From: Ruminococcus sp. UBA4321
GTDB lineage: Bacteria > Bacillota > Clostridia > Oscillospirales > Ruminococcaceae
Length of the DNA: 6,683 bases
NCBI GenBank assembly: GCA_002393815.1
Contig: DGUB01000054.1
Location: 1-6,683 of the forward strand
Direction: 5' to 3'
A program made the translations under genes and the position numbers. Every line of letters begins with the position of its first letter. Position 1 is the first letter of the stretch. Positions 1 through 5,780 of this stretch are shown here, in pieces. The notes under the pieces are model-generated. The model was not told where the DNA came from. It ran no database searches and saw only the letters and a program-made list of their open reading frames with translations.

Positions 1-641
1 ACAGAGGCTGCCGTCTGGCTGTCACATACCCTGAAATCGCCAAGATGCAGACTAAGGCTGTTATCCGCGCTGCTATCAACGTTCAGAAGAAGCATGCTGA
101 CTGGAAGGTTGTTCCGGAAATCATGATTCCGCTCGTTGGTGAAGTAAAGGAACTGAAATACGTCAAGGACGTTGTTGTTGCTGCTGCTGACGAAGAAATC
201 AAGGCTGCCGGTGTAGAACTCAAGTACGAAGTCGGCACTATGATTGAAATTCCGCGTGCTGCTCTGACTGCTGACGAAATCGCTAAGGAAGCTGAATTCT
301 TCTGCTTCGGTACTAACGACCTGACTCAGATGACTTACGGCTTCTCCCGTGACGATGCCGGTAAGTTCCTCGGCGCATACTATGACAAGAAGATTTTCGA
401 GAACGATCCGTTTGCTAAGCTCGACCAGATTGGTGTCGGCAAGCTGATGGAAATGGCTGTCAAGATGGGCAAGGCTGTTCGTCCTGATATGCATATTGGT
501 ATCTGCGGCGAACACGGCGGCGACCCGACATCTGTGGAATTCTGCCATAAGATTGGTTTGAGCTATGTATCCTGCTCACCGTTCCGTGTGCCGATTGCAA
601 GACTGGCTGCTGCTCAGGCTGCAATCAATGACAAGAAGTAA
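1..641 (+). CDS. ppdK: Pyruvate, phosphate dikinase, C-terminal part (5' end cut by window)
   Basis: Cytosolic enzyme interconverting pyruvate + ATP + Pi and PEP + AMP + PPi; in anaerobes it often works with PPi-dependent glycolysis. The first complete codon is at 3 and 212 residues are visible, all from the C-terminal PEP/pyruvate-binding TIM barrel. The fragment opens with RGCRLAVTYPEI, a family hallmark. The two Mg2+-binding acids are the Glu of MIEIPRA and the Asp of FGTNDLTQ, 24 residues apart. The catalytic Cys of GICGEHGGDP (codon 504-506) follows 62 residues later. These spacings equal E745, D769 and C831 of the Clostridium symbiosum enzyme, so the fragment aligns without gaps and about 660 N-terminal residues are missing. 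The end (RLAAAQAAINDKK) is the normal family C-terminus. Lysine is almost always AAG, as expected of a highly expressed gene. One oddity is FFCFGTND where FFSFGTND is usual. It is followed by a terminator at 791. Confidence 0.97.
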   Translation, partial: RGCRLAVTYPEIAKMQTKAVIRAAINVQKKHADWKVVPEIMIPLVGEVKELKYVKDVVVAAADEEIKAAGVELKYEVGTMIEIPRAALTADEIAKEAEFFCFGTNDLTQMTYGFSRDDAGKFLGAYYDKKIFENDPFAKLDQIGVGKLMEMAVKMGKAVRPDMHIGICGEHGGDPTSVEFCHKIGLSYVSCSPFRVPIARLAAAQAAINDKK

Positions 642-790
642 TTTCTGATTCGTGATATTGTGACAAGCAGTCTATGCTGTGCGTCAGTCAGTAAGGTTTT
701 GGAGTTAGCCGCGTACCGCAAACCGGATAAGAATCCCGAAATCTGCCGTATCGCAGAAACTGTGTGAACTGATTATCGCTTAAAAATTTT

Positions 791-822
791 CCCCCTCGTG
801 CCGTAACACGAGGGGGTTTTTT
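791..822. terminator. Intrinsic terminator shared by convergent ppdK and the GH3 operon
   Basis: A perfect 10-bp stem, CCCCCTCGTG (791-800) with CACGAGGGGG (807-816), closes a 6-base loop and is followed by six T's (817-822) on the plus strand: a textbook terminator for ppdK. Read on the minus strand the stem is followed by AAAA and then TTTTT (790-782), so it can also end the operon whose last stop codon is at 821-823. The 149 bases between the ppdK stop and the stem show no convincing gene. Confidence 0.93.
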
Positions 823-3652
823 AGGCTTTCTGAATTTGCAGAGATTTAATGCAGGTGTTCTGGTTGAATACCAGTTTCAAATCATGACAGCCGTCAGTTT
901 CTAACCGGACTGTACAGGTTTTGAAATCTTCATAGCCGTCCGAAACCGGAATTTCGATTTCGGTCAGGGGTGTTTTGCTGTCATCCAGATAGACTTGAAT
1001 CTTTGCCGGGTCAACCGGGGCAGAGGTCTGAACTGTCAGAGTCCGGCACTGATGCAAATCACAGTTCTGGAAAATAATTTCATTATGCCATCTCATACCG
1101 CGGACATGTGTCACGCCGGAAAGCGGATTTGTGAAAATTTCCGTTCCGGATTCTGTGTCATAAAGTTCTGCACGGGTGATTTTTTCAAGATTCCGGGGCG
1201 GAATCACTTCGCCGGAAACATGAATTGTTTCCGCAAGTTTGATATCTGTACAGGATGCGCCGACTAAAATATCAAAATCGCCGTCTTCCAGACAGAATTT
1301 CTCTCTGGAAACATCATAGATTTTGAGTTCTTCCAACGGAATGATTTCACTGAATTCTGCCGTTTCTCCGGCTTTGATATGCATTCTTGCAAAGGCGCAG
1401 AGCTGTGCTTCCGGACGCTGAATTCTGGCTGATTTCGCATGTGTATAGACCTGAACGACTTCATCGCCGTCAGTATCAGAAGTATTTTTTACATCACAGC
1501 TGACCTGAATGCCGTTTTCCGTCAGCTGAATGTTCAGATTTTCATAATCAAAATGGCTGTAGCTTAACCCATATCCGAACGGGTACAGAGGTACGCCGTC
1601 AAAATATCGGTAAGTCATTCTGGTTTTCATGATATCATAATCTTTGATATCGGATAAATCTTCATCTCCGGCATACCATGTGACAGAACATCTTCCGGCA
1701 GGATTATTCTCGCCGAACAGCGTTTCCACAACCGCGTGACCGAGTTCCGAACCGGCATGAGAACTCCATAAAATCGCATCCGGACGATAATCAATATGTT
1801 CGTCTTCGCTGTCATCCCATTCCCAGCACATTGCATAGGGATAACTAGAAACTAAAACCAGAATCAGCGGAATATCCCGGTATTTAACAGCATCTTTTAA
1901 ATCCTGAACCGCTGTGACCTGAACCGTTGGCAAATCAATTGTTTTTCTGTCCCAGCATTCACGGGCAACCTGTTCGGGGTCGTTTCCTCCGCAGTAGATG
2001 ACAGCATCACAATCCTTTGCAAGCTGCCATAACCTTCCGACAGCAGCAGAACATGTCCAGAGTGTGAACAGATTTTTTTCTTCGGGTCTGGTTTCATGCT
2101 GACAAATCAGCTGATTTTTTTCATTCAGACCAAAGATATTTCCGTGCAGATAATCACAGATAATATATTTCCGTGTCCGCTGATGCCATTCCAGCCGGAG
2201 CGTTTCGGATGTGAACCAGCCGTAAACTTTCGTTTTGCCTAATTTTACAGTATTTCCGTCAATGCATACGAAGCGTCCGGAATGGATTTCCTGTAGATTA
2301 TTCCATTTGTCTTCATCATCATGCTGACAGAGATAGAATTCAGCAGCATGTTCTTTATCAGAATCAGCAATAAGACAGTCATTCTCATCAATCCGGACAT
2401 ATTTATGATTGGATGCAATAATTTTGATAATTTCCCAGCAGGGGTCACAGATAACTTCAAAGCCTTTTTCTTCAAGAGCCTGTTTTACTGAAATATTATA
2501 GCTTGCTGTTCCGGTATACCAGTCCATCAGGTTGCAGTCAGCATTTGCACCGAATAAGCCGATTTTATGATGCTTTTCGGGATTCAGAGGCAGAACGTTT
2601 TTATGATTGTCAAGCAGAATCATATTTTCACGCGCCGCACGGAGATTGAGTGCTTTATCGGCTTCGGTATTGACATCATCAAGAGTTAAATTATCGTAGG
2701 GAGTGGATTTGTCGAATCTTCCGAGCAGAAAATGACTTTCCAGAATATTTCCGACAGCTAAATCAATATCCGCTTCGCTTAATAAGCCGTTTTCAAGTGC
2801 TTTCTGAGCCGCGGCGATAACACAGTCAGTATTATCTGTCATGCAGTCTGCGCCGGCGTATAAGCAAGCCTGTAACGATTCCGCATGAGAATCAAAGGCA
2901 TGATGCGCCGTGACATTCTGTGTAAAATCTGCGCCGTCGGTCACGACAAAGCCAAGCCCCCATTCTTTCTTGAGAATATCTTTCAAATCGTGATTGACCA
3001 CTGCCGGAGCGTGACAGATGTCATTATAAGCCGTCATGATGCTGTGCGCTCCGCCCTTGACGACAGGCTTCTTAAACGCCTGATAATAATGCTCATGCTT
3101 TAACCTCGGATTCAGATTGGCATTATCAAAAGCGCGTTCCTGTTCGTGATTGTTCGCACAGAAATGTTTCAGAGTCGGAATCGTCGCCCAGATTTTTTCG
3201 TCACTGCCTTTGAGTCCTTTGGTATACATAGCGGACATTTCTCCAGTCAAGAAGGGGTCTTCTCCGTAGCATTCTTCTGTCCGTCCCCAGCGCGGGTCAC
3301 GCGATAAATCAACAGTAGGTCCCCAGACCATCAGACCGCCTTTTTTCTCGCCCTGATTGTAATAGGCTCTGGCTTCACGGGCGGCAGTCAGTCCAATCTG
3401 ATACATCATATCTTTATCGAAACTCGCCGCCATGCCGACAGGCTGCGGAAAGACAGTTGTCGGGCGTTCCGGTTCGCGGTTGACAAGTCCTCTGGCGATT
3501 TCATGACCGACAAACCATTCCGGAATGTTTAGTCTTTTGATTTCAAGCTGATGCGTTGACAGAAAATAAATTTTTTCTTCGATTGTGAGCCGGTTCAGTA
3601 AATCCTGTACACGGTCTTTCACGGGTAAATTTTCGTTTAAGTAATCAAACAT
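821..3652 (-). CDS. Cytosolic multidomain GH3 glycosidase (beta-glucosidase/beta-xylosidase type)
   Basis: Retaining exo-glycosidase predicted to remove terminal sugars from imported beta-linked oligosaccharides; no signal peptide or membrane segment is visible. The GH3 N-domain barrel covers about residues 10-315, with DPRWGR (119-124), LKHF (161-164) and the nucleophile Asp239 in GFVVTDGAD. The second GH3 domain starts near 362 (KIGLFGANAD), is interrupted at about 412-540 by an inserted beta-rich module, and resumes at AKDCDAVIYCGG; Glu565 of ARECWDR is the likely acid/base by motif position. PFGYGLSYSHF (691-701) leads into a fibronectin-III-like domain (about 702-815). Residues 825-943 resemble a CBM6-like beta-sandwich. 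There are 29 cysteines, fitting a reducing cytosol. The start is supported by AGAAAGGA 8 bases upstream. It overlaps the upstream gene by 8 bases, suggesting translational coupling, and is the last gene of the operon. Sugar specificity cannot be read from the sequence; xylosidase or arabinosidase activity is as plausible as glucosidase. Confidence 0.95.
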   Translation of the reverse strand: MFDYLNENLPVKDRVQDLLNRLTIEEKIYFLSTHQLEIKRLNIPEWFVGHEIARGLVNREPERPTTVFPQPVGMAASFDKDMMYQIGLTAAREARAYYNQGEKKGGLMVWGPTVDLSRDPRWGRTEECYGEDPFLTGEMSAMYTKGLKGSDEKIWATIPTLKHFCANNHEQERAFDNANLNPRLKHEHYYQAFKKPVVKGGAHSIMTAYNDICHAPAVVNHDLKDILKKEWGLGFVVTDGADFTQNVTAHHAFDSHAESLQACLYAGADCMTDNTDCVIAAAQKALENGLLSEADIDLAVGNILESHFLLGRFDKSTPYDNLTLDDVNTEADKALNLRAARENMILLDNHKNVLPLNPEKHHKIGLFGANADCNLMDWYTGTASYNISVKQALEEKGFEVICDPCWEIIKIIASNHKYVRIDENDCLIADSDKEHAAEFYLCQHDDEDKWNNLQEIHSGRFVCIDGNTVKLGKTKVYGWFTSETLRLEWHQRTRKYIICDYLHGNIFGLNEKNQLICQHETRPEEKNLFTLWTCSAAVGRLWQLAKDCDAVIYCGGNDPEQVARECWDRKTIDLPTVQVTAVQDLKDAVKYRDIPLILVLVSSYPYAMCWEWDDSEDEHIDYRPDAILWSSHAGSELGHAVVETLFGENNPAGRCSVTWYAGDEDLSDIKDYDIMKTRMTYRYFDGVPLYPFGYGLSYSHFDYENLNIQLTENGIQVSCDVKNTSDTDGDEVVQVYTHAKSARIQRPEAQLCAFARMHIKAGETAEFSEIIPLEELKIYDVSREKFCLEDGDFDILVGASCTDIKLAETIHVSGEVIPPRNLEKITRAELYDTESGTEIFTNPLSGVTHVRGMRWHNEIIFQNCDLHQCRTLTVQTSAPVDPAKIQVYLDDSKTPLTEIEIPVSDGYEDFKTCTVRLETDGCHDLKLVFNQNTCIKSLQIQKA

Positions 3653-4025
3653 AATCGCTGTCCTTTCTTAATTCTCTCTGTTCGAGCAGAGTATTATTTC
3701 TGGGGTCGCCGTAATCCAAATCGCGCAGAATCGTGACAGTTTCCAGATTCATGAACAATTGATTTTGGAGTCTGGCATTCCGGCAGAAATCTTCAAGAGT
3801 ATCAAATTCCTGCGTATCCAGATAAATTTTCGTATCGAAAAAGCCGTTCTGACTGGTATAATCTGAACTGATGCCGAGCGGATAAACCTGATTTTCATAT
3901 TTGATTTCAAAGCTTGCTTCTGGGGCATCAATTTTCAGGCATTCCCGGAAGAAATCAATCATATCTGCCGGACGGCATACCAAAGGCGAAAAAGATTTCT
4001 TTTTGAAAATTTCAAATAATTTCAT
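3645..4025 (-). CDS. Hypothetical protein, 126 residues, between crcB and GH3
   Basis: I do not recognise this protein. It begins MKLFEIFKKK (a basic, amphipathic start) and is otherwise acidic and soluble-looking, with alternating helix-like (DMIDFFREC, LEDFCRNARLQNQL) and strand-like (ASFEIKYENQVYPL, FFDTKIYLD) stretches. It has no signal peptide, membrane helix or metal-binding motif; three cysteines (7, 29, 81) are scattered. I chose the ATG at 4025 because AGGAGA sits 9 bases upstream; the frame stays open upstream to an ATG at 4082, but that extension lies inside crcB and has no supporting Shine-Dalgarno. Its stop overlaps the GH3 start by 8 bases and it begins 13 bases after crcB, so it is co-transcribed with both. 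Unidirectional packing and a proper RBS argue that it is real. Its position before GH3 suggests, but does not show, a related job. Confidence 0.78.
   Translation of the reverse strand: MKLFEIFKKKSFSPLVCRPADMIDFFRECLKIDAPEASFEIKYENQVYPLGISSDYTSQNGFFDTKIYLDTQEFDTLEDFCRNARLQNQLFMNLETVTILRDLDYGDPRNNTLLEQRELRKDSDYV
3661..3668 (-). promoter_or_regulatory. Ribosome binding site of the GH3 gene
   Basis: The minus strand reads AGAAAGGA, 8 bases before the ATG at 3652. It lies inside the end of the upstream coding sequence, so ribosomes finishing that gene at 3645 stop almost on top of this site. That supports both the chosen start and coupled translation. Confidence 0.8.
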
Positions 4026-4034
4026 AACATGTAT

Positions 4035-4040
4035 TCTCCT
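4035..4040 (-). promoter_or_regulatory. Ribosome binding site of the 126-residue protein
   Basis: The minus strand reads AGGAGA, 9 bases before the ATG at 4025. It overlaps the stop codon of crcB (4039-4041), so the two genes are probably translationally coupled. This site decides the start of the downstream gene in favour of 4025 rather than 4082. Confidence 0.8.
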
Positions 4041-4404
4041 ATTCAAATATGAATGCGGCTTTTCTGCCGAGCCACACACCAAGCAGACAGCATATCACAC
4101 TGAAAATCATATACAGACCGCCTGTCAGGAAAGATTTGTTTTCTAAAAGCTGATAAGCTTCCAGTGAAAAAGTTGAAAATGTCGTGAATCCTCCGCAGAC
4201 TCCTGTTTTCAGAAACAGAATCAGATTCGCCGGAAGGGAACGCTTCTCCGATACGCCCACTATCAGACCAATCAGAAACGCCCCCAGAATATTCGTGATA
4301 AAAGTCAGAAACGGAAATTCTGATTTCAAGGGGAGCAGACTAATCGCATATCTGCCAGCCGCGCCGACTGCTCCGCCCAGTGCCACACAGAAAATCTGCA
4401 TCAT
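4039..4404 (-). CDS. crcB: CrcB/Fluc fluoride channel
   Basis: Small membrane protein that lets fluoride leave the cytoplasm; family members act as antiparallel dual-topology dimers. The 121 residues and four hydrophobic segments (about 3-20, 30-51, 60-80 and 93-113) fit the family. Hallmarks are GGAVGAAGRY near the N-terminus, the conserved Asn in TFITNILGAFLIG (Asn38), and CGGFTTFSTFS (about 70-80), which supplies the phenylalanines lining the fluoride path and the residues around the central Na+ site. Two adjacent ATGs (4404 and 4401) are possible; I chose 4404, which forms an ATGA overlap with the hydF stop. The frame continues upstream into hydF, but that part is not CrcB-like. Only one crcB is present, so a homodimer is expected unless a second copy lies elsewhere. 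No fluoride riboswitch is seen at the head of the operon. Confidence 0.96.
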   Translation of the reverse strand: MMQIFCVALGGAVGAAGRYAISLLPLKSEFPFLTFITNILGAFLIGLIVGVSEKRSLPANLILFLKTGVCGGFTTFSTFSLEAYQLLENKSFLTGGLYMIFSVICCLLGVWLGRKAAFIFE

Positions 4405-5594
4405 TTCAGAATCGCCTGTACTTCCGGAAACAGTGATAAACTCCGTTTCAGAATGCCGTGACAATGCGCAATCGCCGTTCCGTAATTCGTCATCGGAATG
4501 CCCTGTTCTGTCGCCGTACTCTGCCGGAACTGTACCGCTTTCGGCGGAAGCATACAAGCTCCGCAGTGAACGACAAGCGCATATTCCTGTAAATCTTTCG
4601 GGAATTCTGTTCCCGAAGTCCATGAAAATTCCGGCTGACATCCGGCATGTTCAGCAATCCATTTCGGAAGCTTCACCGTTCCGATGTCATTGCATTGTCT
4701 GTGATGCGTACAGCCTTCCGAAATCAGAACTTTATCGCCGTCTCTGAGCGAATCCAGAGCCGCCGCTCCTCTGACAACTAATTCCAAATCGCCCTTATAT
4801 CTGGCGAACAGAATAGAAAACGAAGTCAGCGGAATTTCTTCCGAGACTATCTTTGAAACTTTTCCGAATGCCTGACTGTCTGTAATTACCATCCGGGGAG
4901 AGATTTTTTTCAGAACTTCCGGCAGTTCCTCCGGCTGACAGCAGACCGGAATCGCTCCTTCTTCCAGAGCCGCGCGGATAATCTGCTGCTGCGGCAGAAT
5001 CAGCCGTCCTTTCGGAGCGGATTTATCAATCGGAATCACCAGAATTATCATATCATTTTTCTGGATTAAATCCGAAATCAGGGGTTTTGCGTTCGTCTGA
5101 GGACAGACCTGCTTTGCAATCAGCTCTTTCAGCTCGTGAATGTTTTCCCCTGTTTTCGCGCTGATGCAGATTTCCGAAGTGGATTTGATTTCCGGCTTGT
5201 TTAAATCTGCCTTGTTATAGGCGATAATATAGGGAAGTTTCCGTTTCCGGAATTCCTGAATTAAATTTTCATCAAGTTCCGATTTGCCCTGTGTTCCGTC
5301 AATCACCAGAATCGCGATATCTGTTTTTTCGAGAACTTGCAGAGATTTTTCTACTCTTAAATTTCCGAGTTCTCCGGAATCATCCAGTCCGGCAGTATCG
5401 ACAATCATCACCGCACCGAGCGGAAGCAGTTCCATCGCTTTATAAACCGGGTCAGTCGTTGTGCCTTTCACATCCGAAACGACAGATAACTGCTGACTGG
5501 TGACAGCATTCACAGCACTGGATTTTCCGGCATTTCTTTTCCCGAAGAAAGCAATCTGAATTCTTTCTCCGGATGGGGTGGCGTTCATACTCAT
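4401..5594 (-). CDS. hydF: [FeFe]-hydrogenase H-cluster maturation GTPase HydF
   Basis: Scaffold GTPase that receives the di-iron precursor built with HydE and HydG and delivers it to apo-[FeFe]-hydrogenase in the cytosol. The 397 residues match the usual length. The N-terminal GTPase domain (about 10-165) shows the P-loop GKRNAGKS (18-25), GTTTDP (44-49), DTAG (66-69), NKAD (127-130) and SAK (145-147). A middle dimerisation domain (about 170-270) follows, and then the Fe-S domain with Cys295/His297 and the His343-Cys344-Gly-Ala-Cys347 motif, as in the family pattern CxH...HCxxC. The ending NYGTAIAHCHGILKRSL is also typical. The ATG at 5594 has a modest site (AGAAAGAAG, GAAG 10 bases upstream); a second ATG at 5588 is further from it. 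It is the first gene of the operon and overlaps crcB by 4 bases. hydE, hydG and the hydrogenase itself are not in the window. Confidence 0.97.
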   Translation of the reverse strand: MSMNATPSGERIQIAFFGKRNAGKSSAVNAVTSQQLSVVSDVKGTTTDPVYKAMELLPLGAVMIVDTAGLDDSGELGNLRVEKSLQVLEKTDIAILVIDGTQGKSELDENLIQEFRKRKLPYIIAYNKADLNKPEIKSTSEICISAKTGENIHELKELIAKQVCPQTNAKPLISDLIQKNDMIILVIPIDKSAPKGRLILPQQQIIRAALEEGAIPVCCQPEELPEVLKKISPRMVITDSQAFGKVSKIVSEEIPLTSFSILFARYKGDLELVVRGAAALDSLRDGDKVLISEGCTHHRQCNDIGTVKLPKWIAEHAGCQPEFSWTSGTEFPKDLQEYALVVHCGACMLPPKAVQFRQSTATEQGIPMTNYGTAIAHCHGILKRSLSLFPEVQAILK

Positions 5595-5624
5595 GATAAA
5601 ATCACTTCTTTCTGAAATGTTAAA

Positions 5625-5642
5625 AATTTAGTTATCTAAATT
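5625..5642. promoter_or_regulatory. Inverted repeat, candidate operator of the hydF operon
   Basis: AATTTAG (5625-5631) and CTAAATT (5636-5642) are perfect inverted repeats around TTAT. The core TTAG-N4-CTAA has the same architecture as MarR/SlyA-type sites. It overlaps the -10 box at 5640-5645 and the expected transcription start of the nearer hydF promoter, where a bound protein would block initiation. The AT-rich context means chance cannot be excluded and the regulator is unknown. Confidence 0.45.
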
Positions 5643-5668
5643 ATAACATATCTGTCACCGGATTGCAA
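5640..5668 (-). promoter_or_regulatory. Candidate sigma-A promoter of the hydF operon (proximal)
   Basis: On the minus strand TTGCAA (5668-5663) is followed after 17 bases by a perfect TATAAT (5645-5640). Transcription would start near 5633, leaving a leader of about 40 bases before the hydF ATG. The -35 matches 4 of 6 consensus bases. Confidence 0.6.
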
Positions 5669-5696
5669 TATAATTTTTCCAAAAACCGCTTGACAA
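5667..5696 (-). promoter_or_regulatory. Alternative promoter of the hydF operon (distal)
   Basis: On the minus strand TTGTCA (5696-5691) and TATATT (5672-5667) are separated by 18 bases; each box matches 5 of 6 consensus bases. Its -35 shares five bases with the plus-strand -35 at 5690-5695, so the two could not be occupied by polymerase at the same time. It may be an additional or the true hydF promoter. Confidence 0.4.
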
Positions 5697-5718
5697 GCCC
5701 GATTTTTTATGCTATAAT
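5690..5718 (+). promoter_or_regulatory. Consensus sigma-A promoter of the ECF S-component gene
   Basis: TTGACA (5690-5695) and TATAAT (5713-5718) are both perfect, separated by the ideal 17 bases, and a TG one base before the -10 (TGCTATAAT) adds an extended -10 element. The start of transcription should fall near 5725, giving a leader of about 55 bases. This predicts strong basal expression unless a regulator intervenes. Confidence 0.92.
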
Positions 5719-5739
5719 AATCCTGTAAATTGTATTGTA

Positions 5740-5771
5740 TCCCTGCCTGACGGGGAATAATAACAAGGAGG
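5740..5771 (+). promoter_or_regulatory. Leader hairpin and strong RBS of the S-component gene
   Basis: A short hairpin, TCCCTG (5740-5745) with CGGGGA (5751-5756, one G-U pair), is followed by an A-rich linker and AAGGAGG (5765-5771), 9 bases before the ATG at 5781. The RBS is near-perfect and fixes the start. In an alternative fold with only the outer four pairs, loop bases CCT (5746-5748) could pair with AGG in the RBS. The hairpin is short and its regulatory role is only a possibility. Confidence 0.5.
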
Positions 5772-5780
5772 AAACTGCAT

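Noticed and set aside
742..757. Small hairpin TCTGC/GCAGA in the ppdK 3' untranslated region.
   Set aside because: Only 5 bp with no T tract; the strong terminator at 791-822 makes it unnecessary.
642..767. In-frame open stretch of 41 codons after the ppdK stop, ending TGA at 765-767.
   Set aside because: PPDK already ends at its usual C-terminus, the stretch is not PPDK-like, has no RBS-supported start, and a run of this length is expected by chance fairly often.
4026..4082. A 19-residue upstream extension of the 126-residue protein.
   Set aside because: It lies within crcB and has no RBS, whereas AGGAGA is correctly placed for the ATG at 4025.
4405..4641. An upstream extension of the crcB frame that would give a 200-residue protein.
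   Set aside because: It lies inside hydF, its translation is unlike CrcB, and CrcB-like sequence begins exactly at the ATG pair at 4404/4401.
4184..4747. A 187-codon plus-strand open frame antisense to crcB and hydF.
   Set aside because: Composition is that of a reverse-strand shadow (Pro/Arg/Ser rich); both genes opposite it are certain family members.
5595..5640. Fluoride riboswitch in the hydF-crcB leader.
   Set aside because: The leader is short and AT-rich and shows no recognisable crcB-motif sequence.
5725..5780. preQ1-I riboswitch in the S-component leader.
   Set aside because: The layout is reminiscent, but the stem has C's on the 5' side and G's on the 3' side, opposite to the consensus, and the conserved loop bases are absent.
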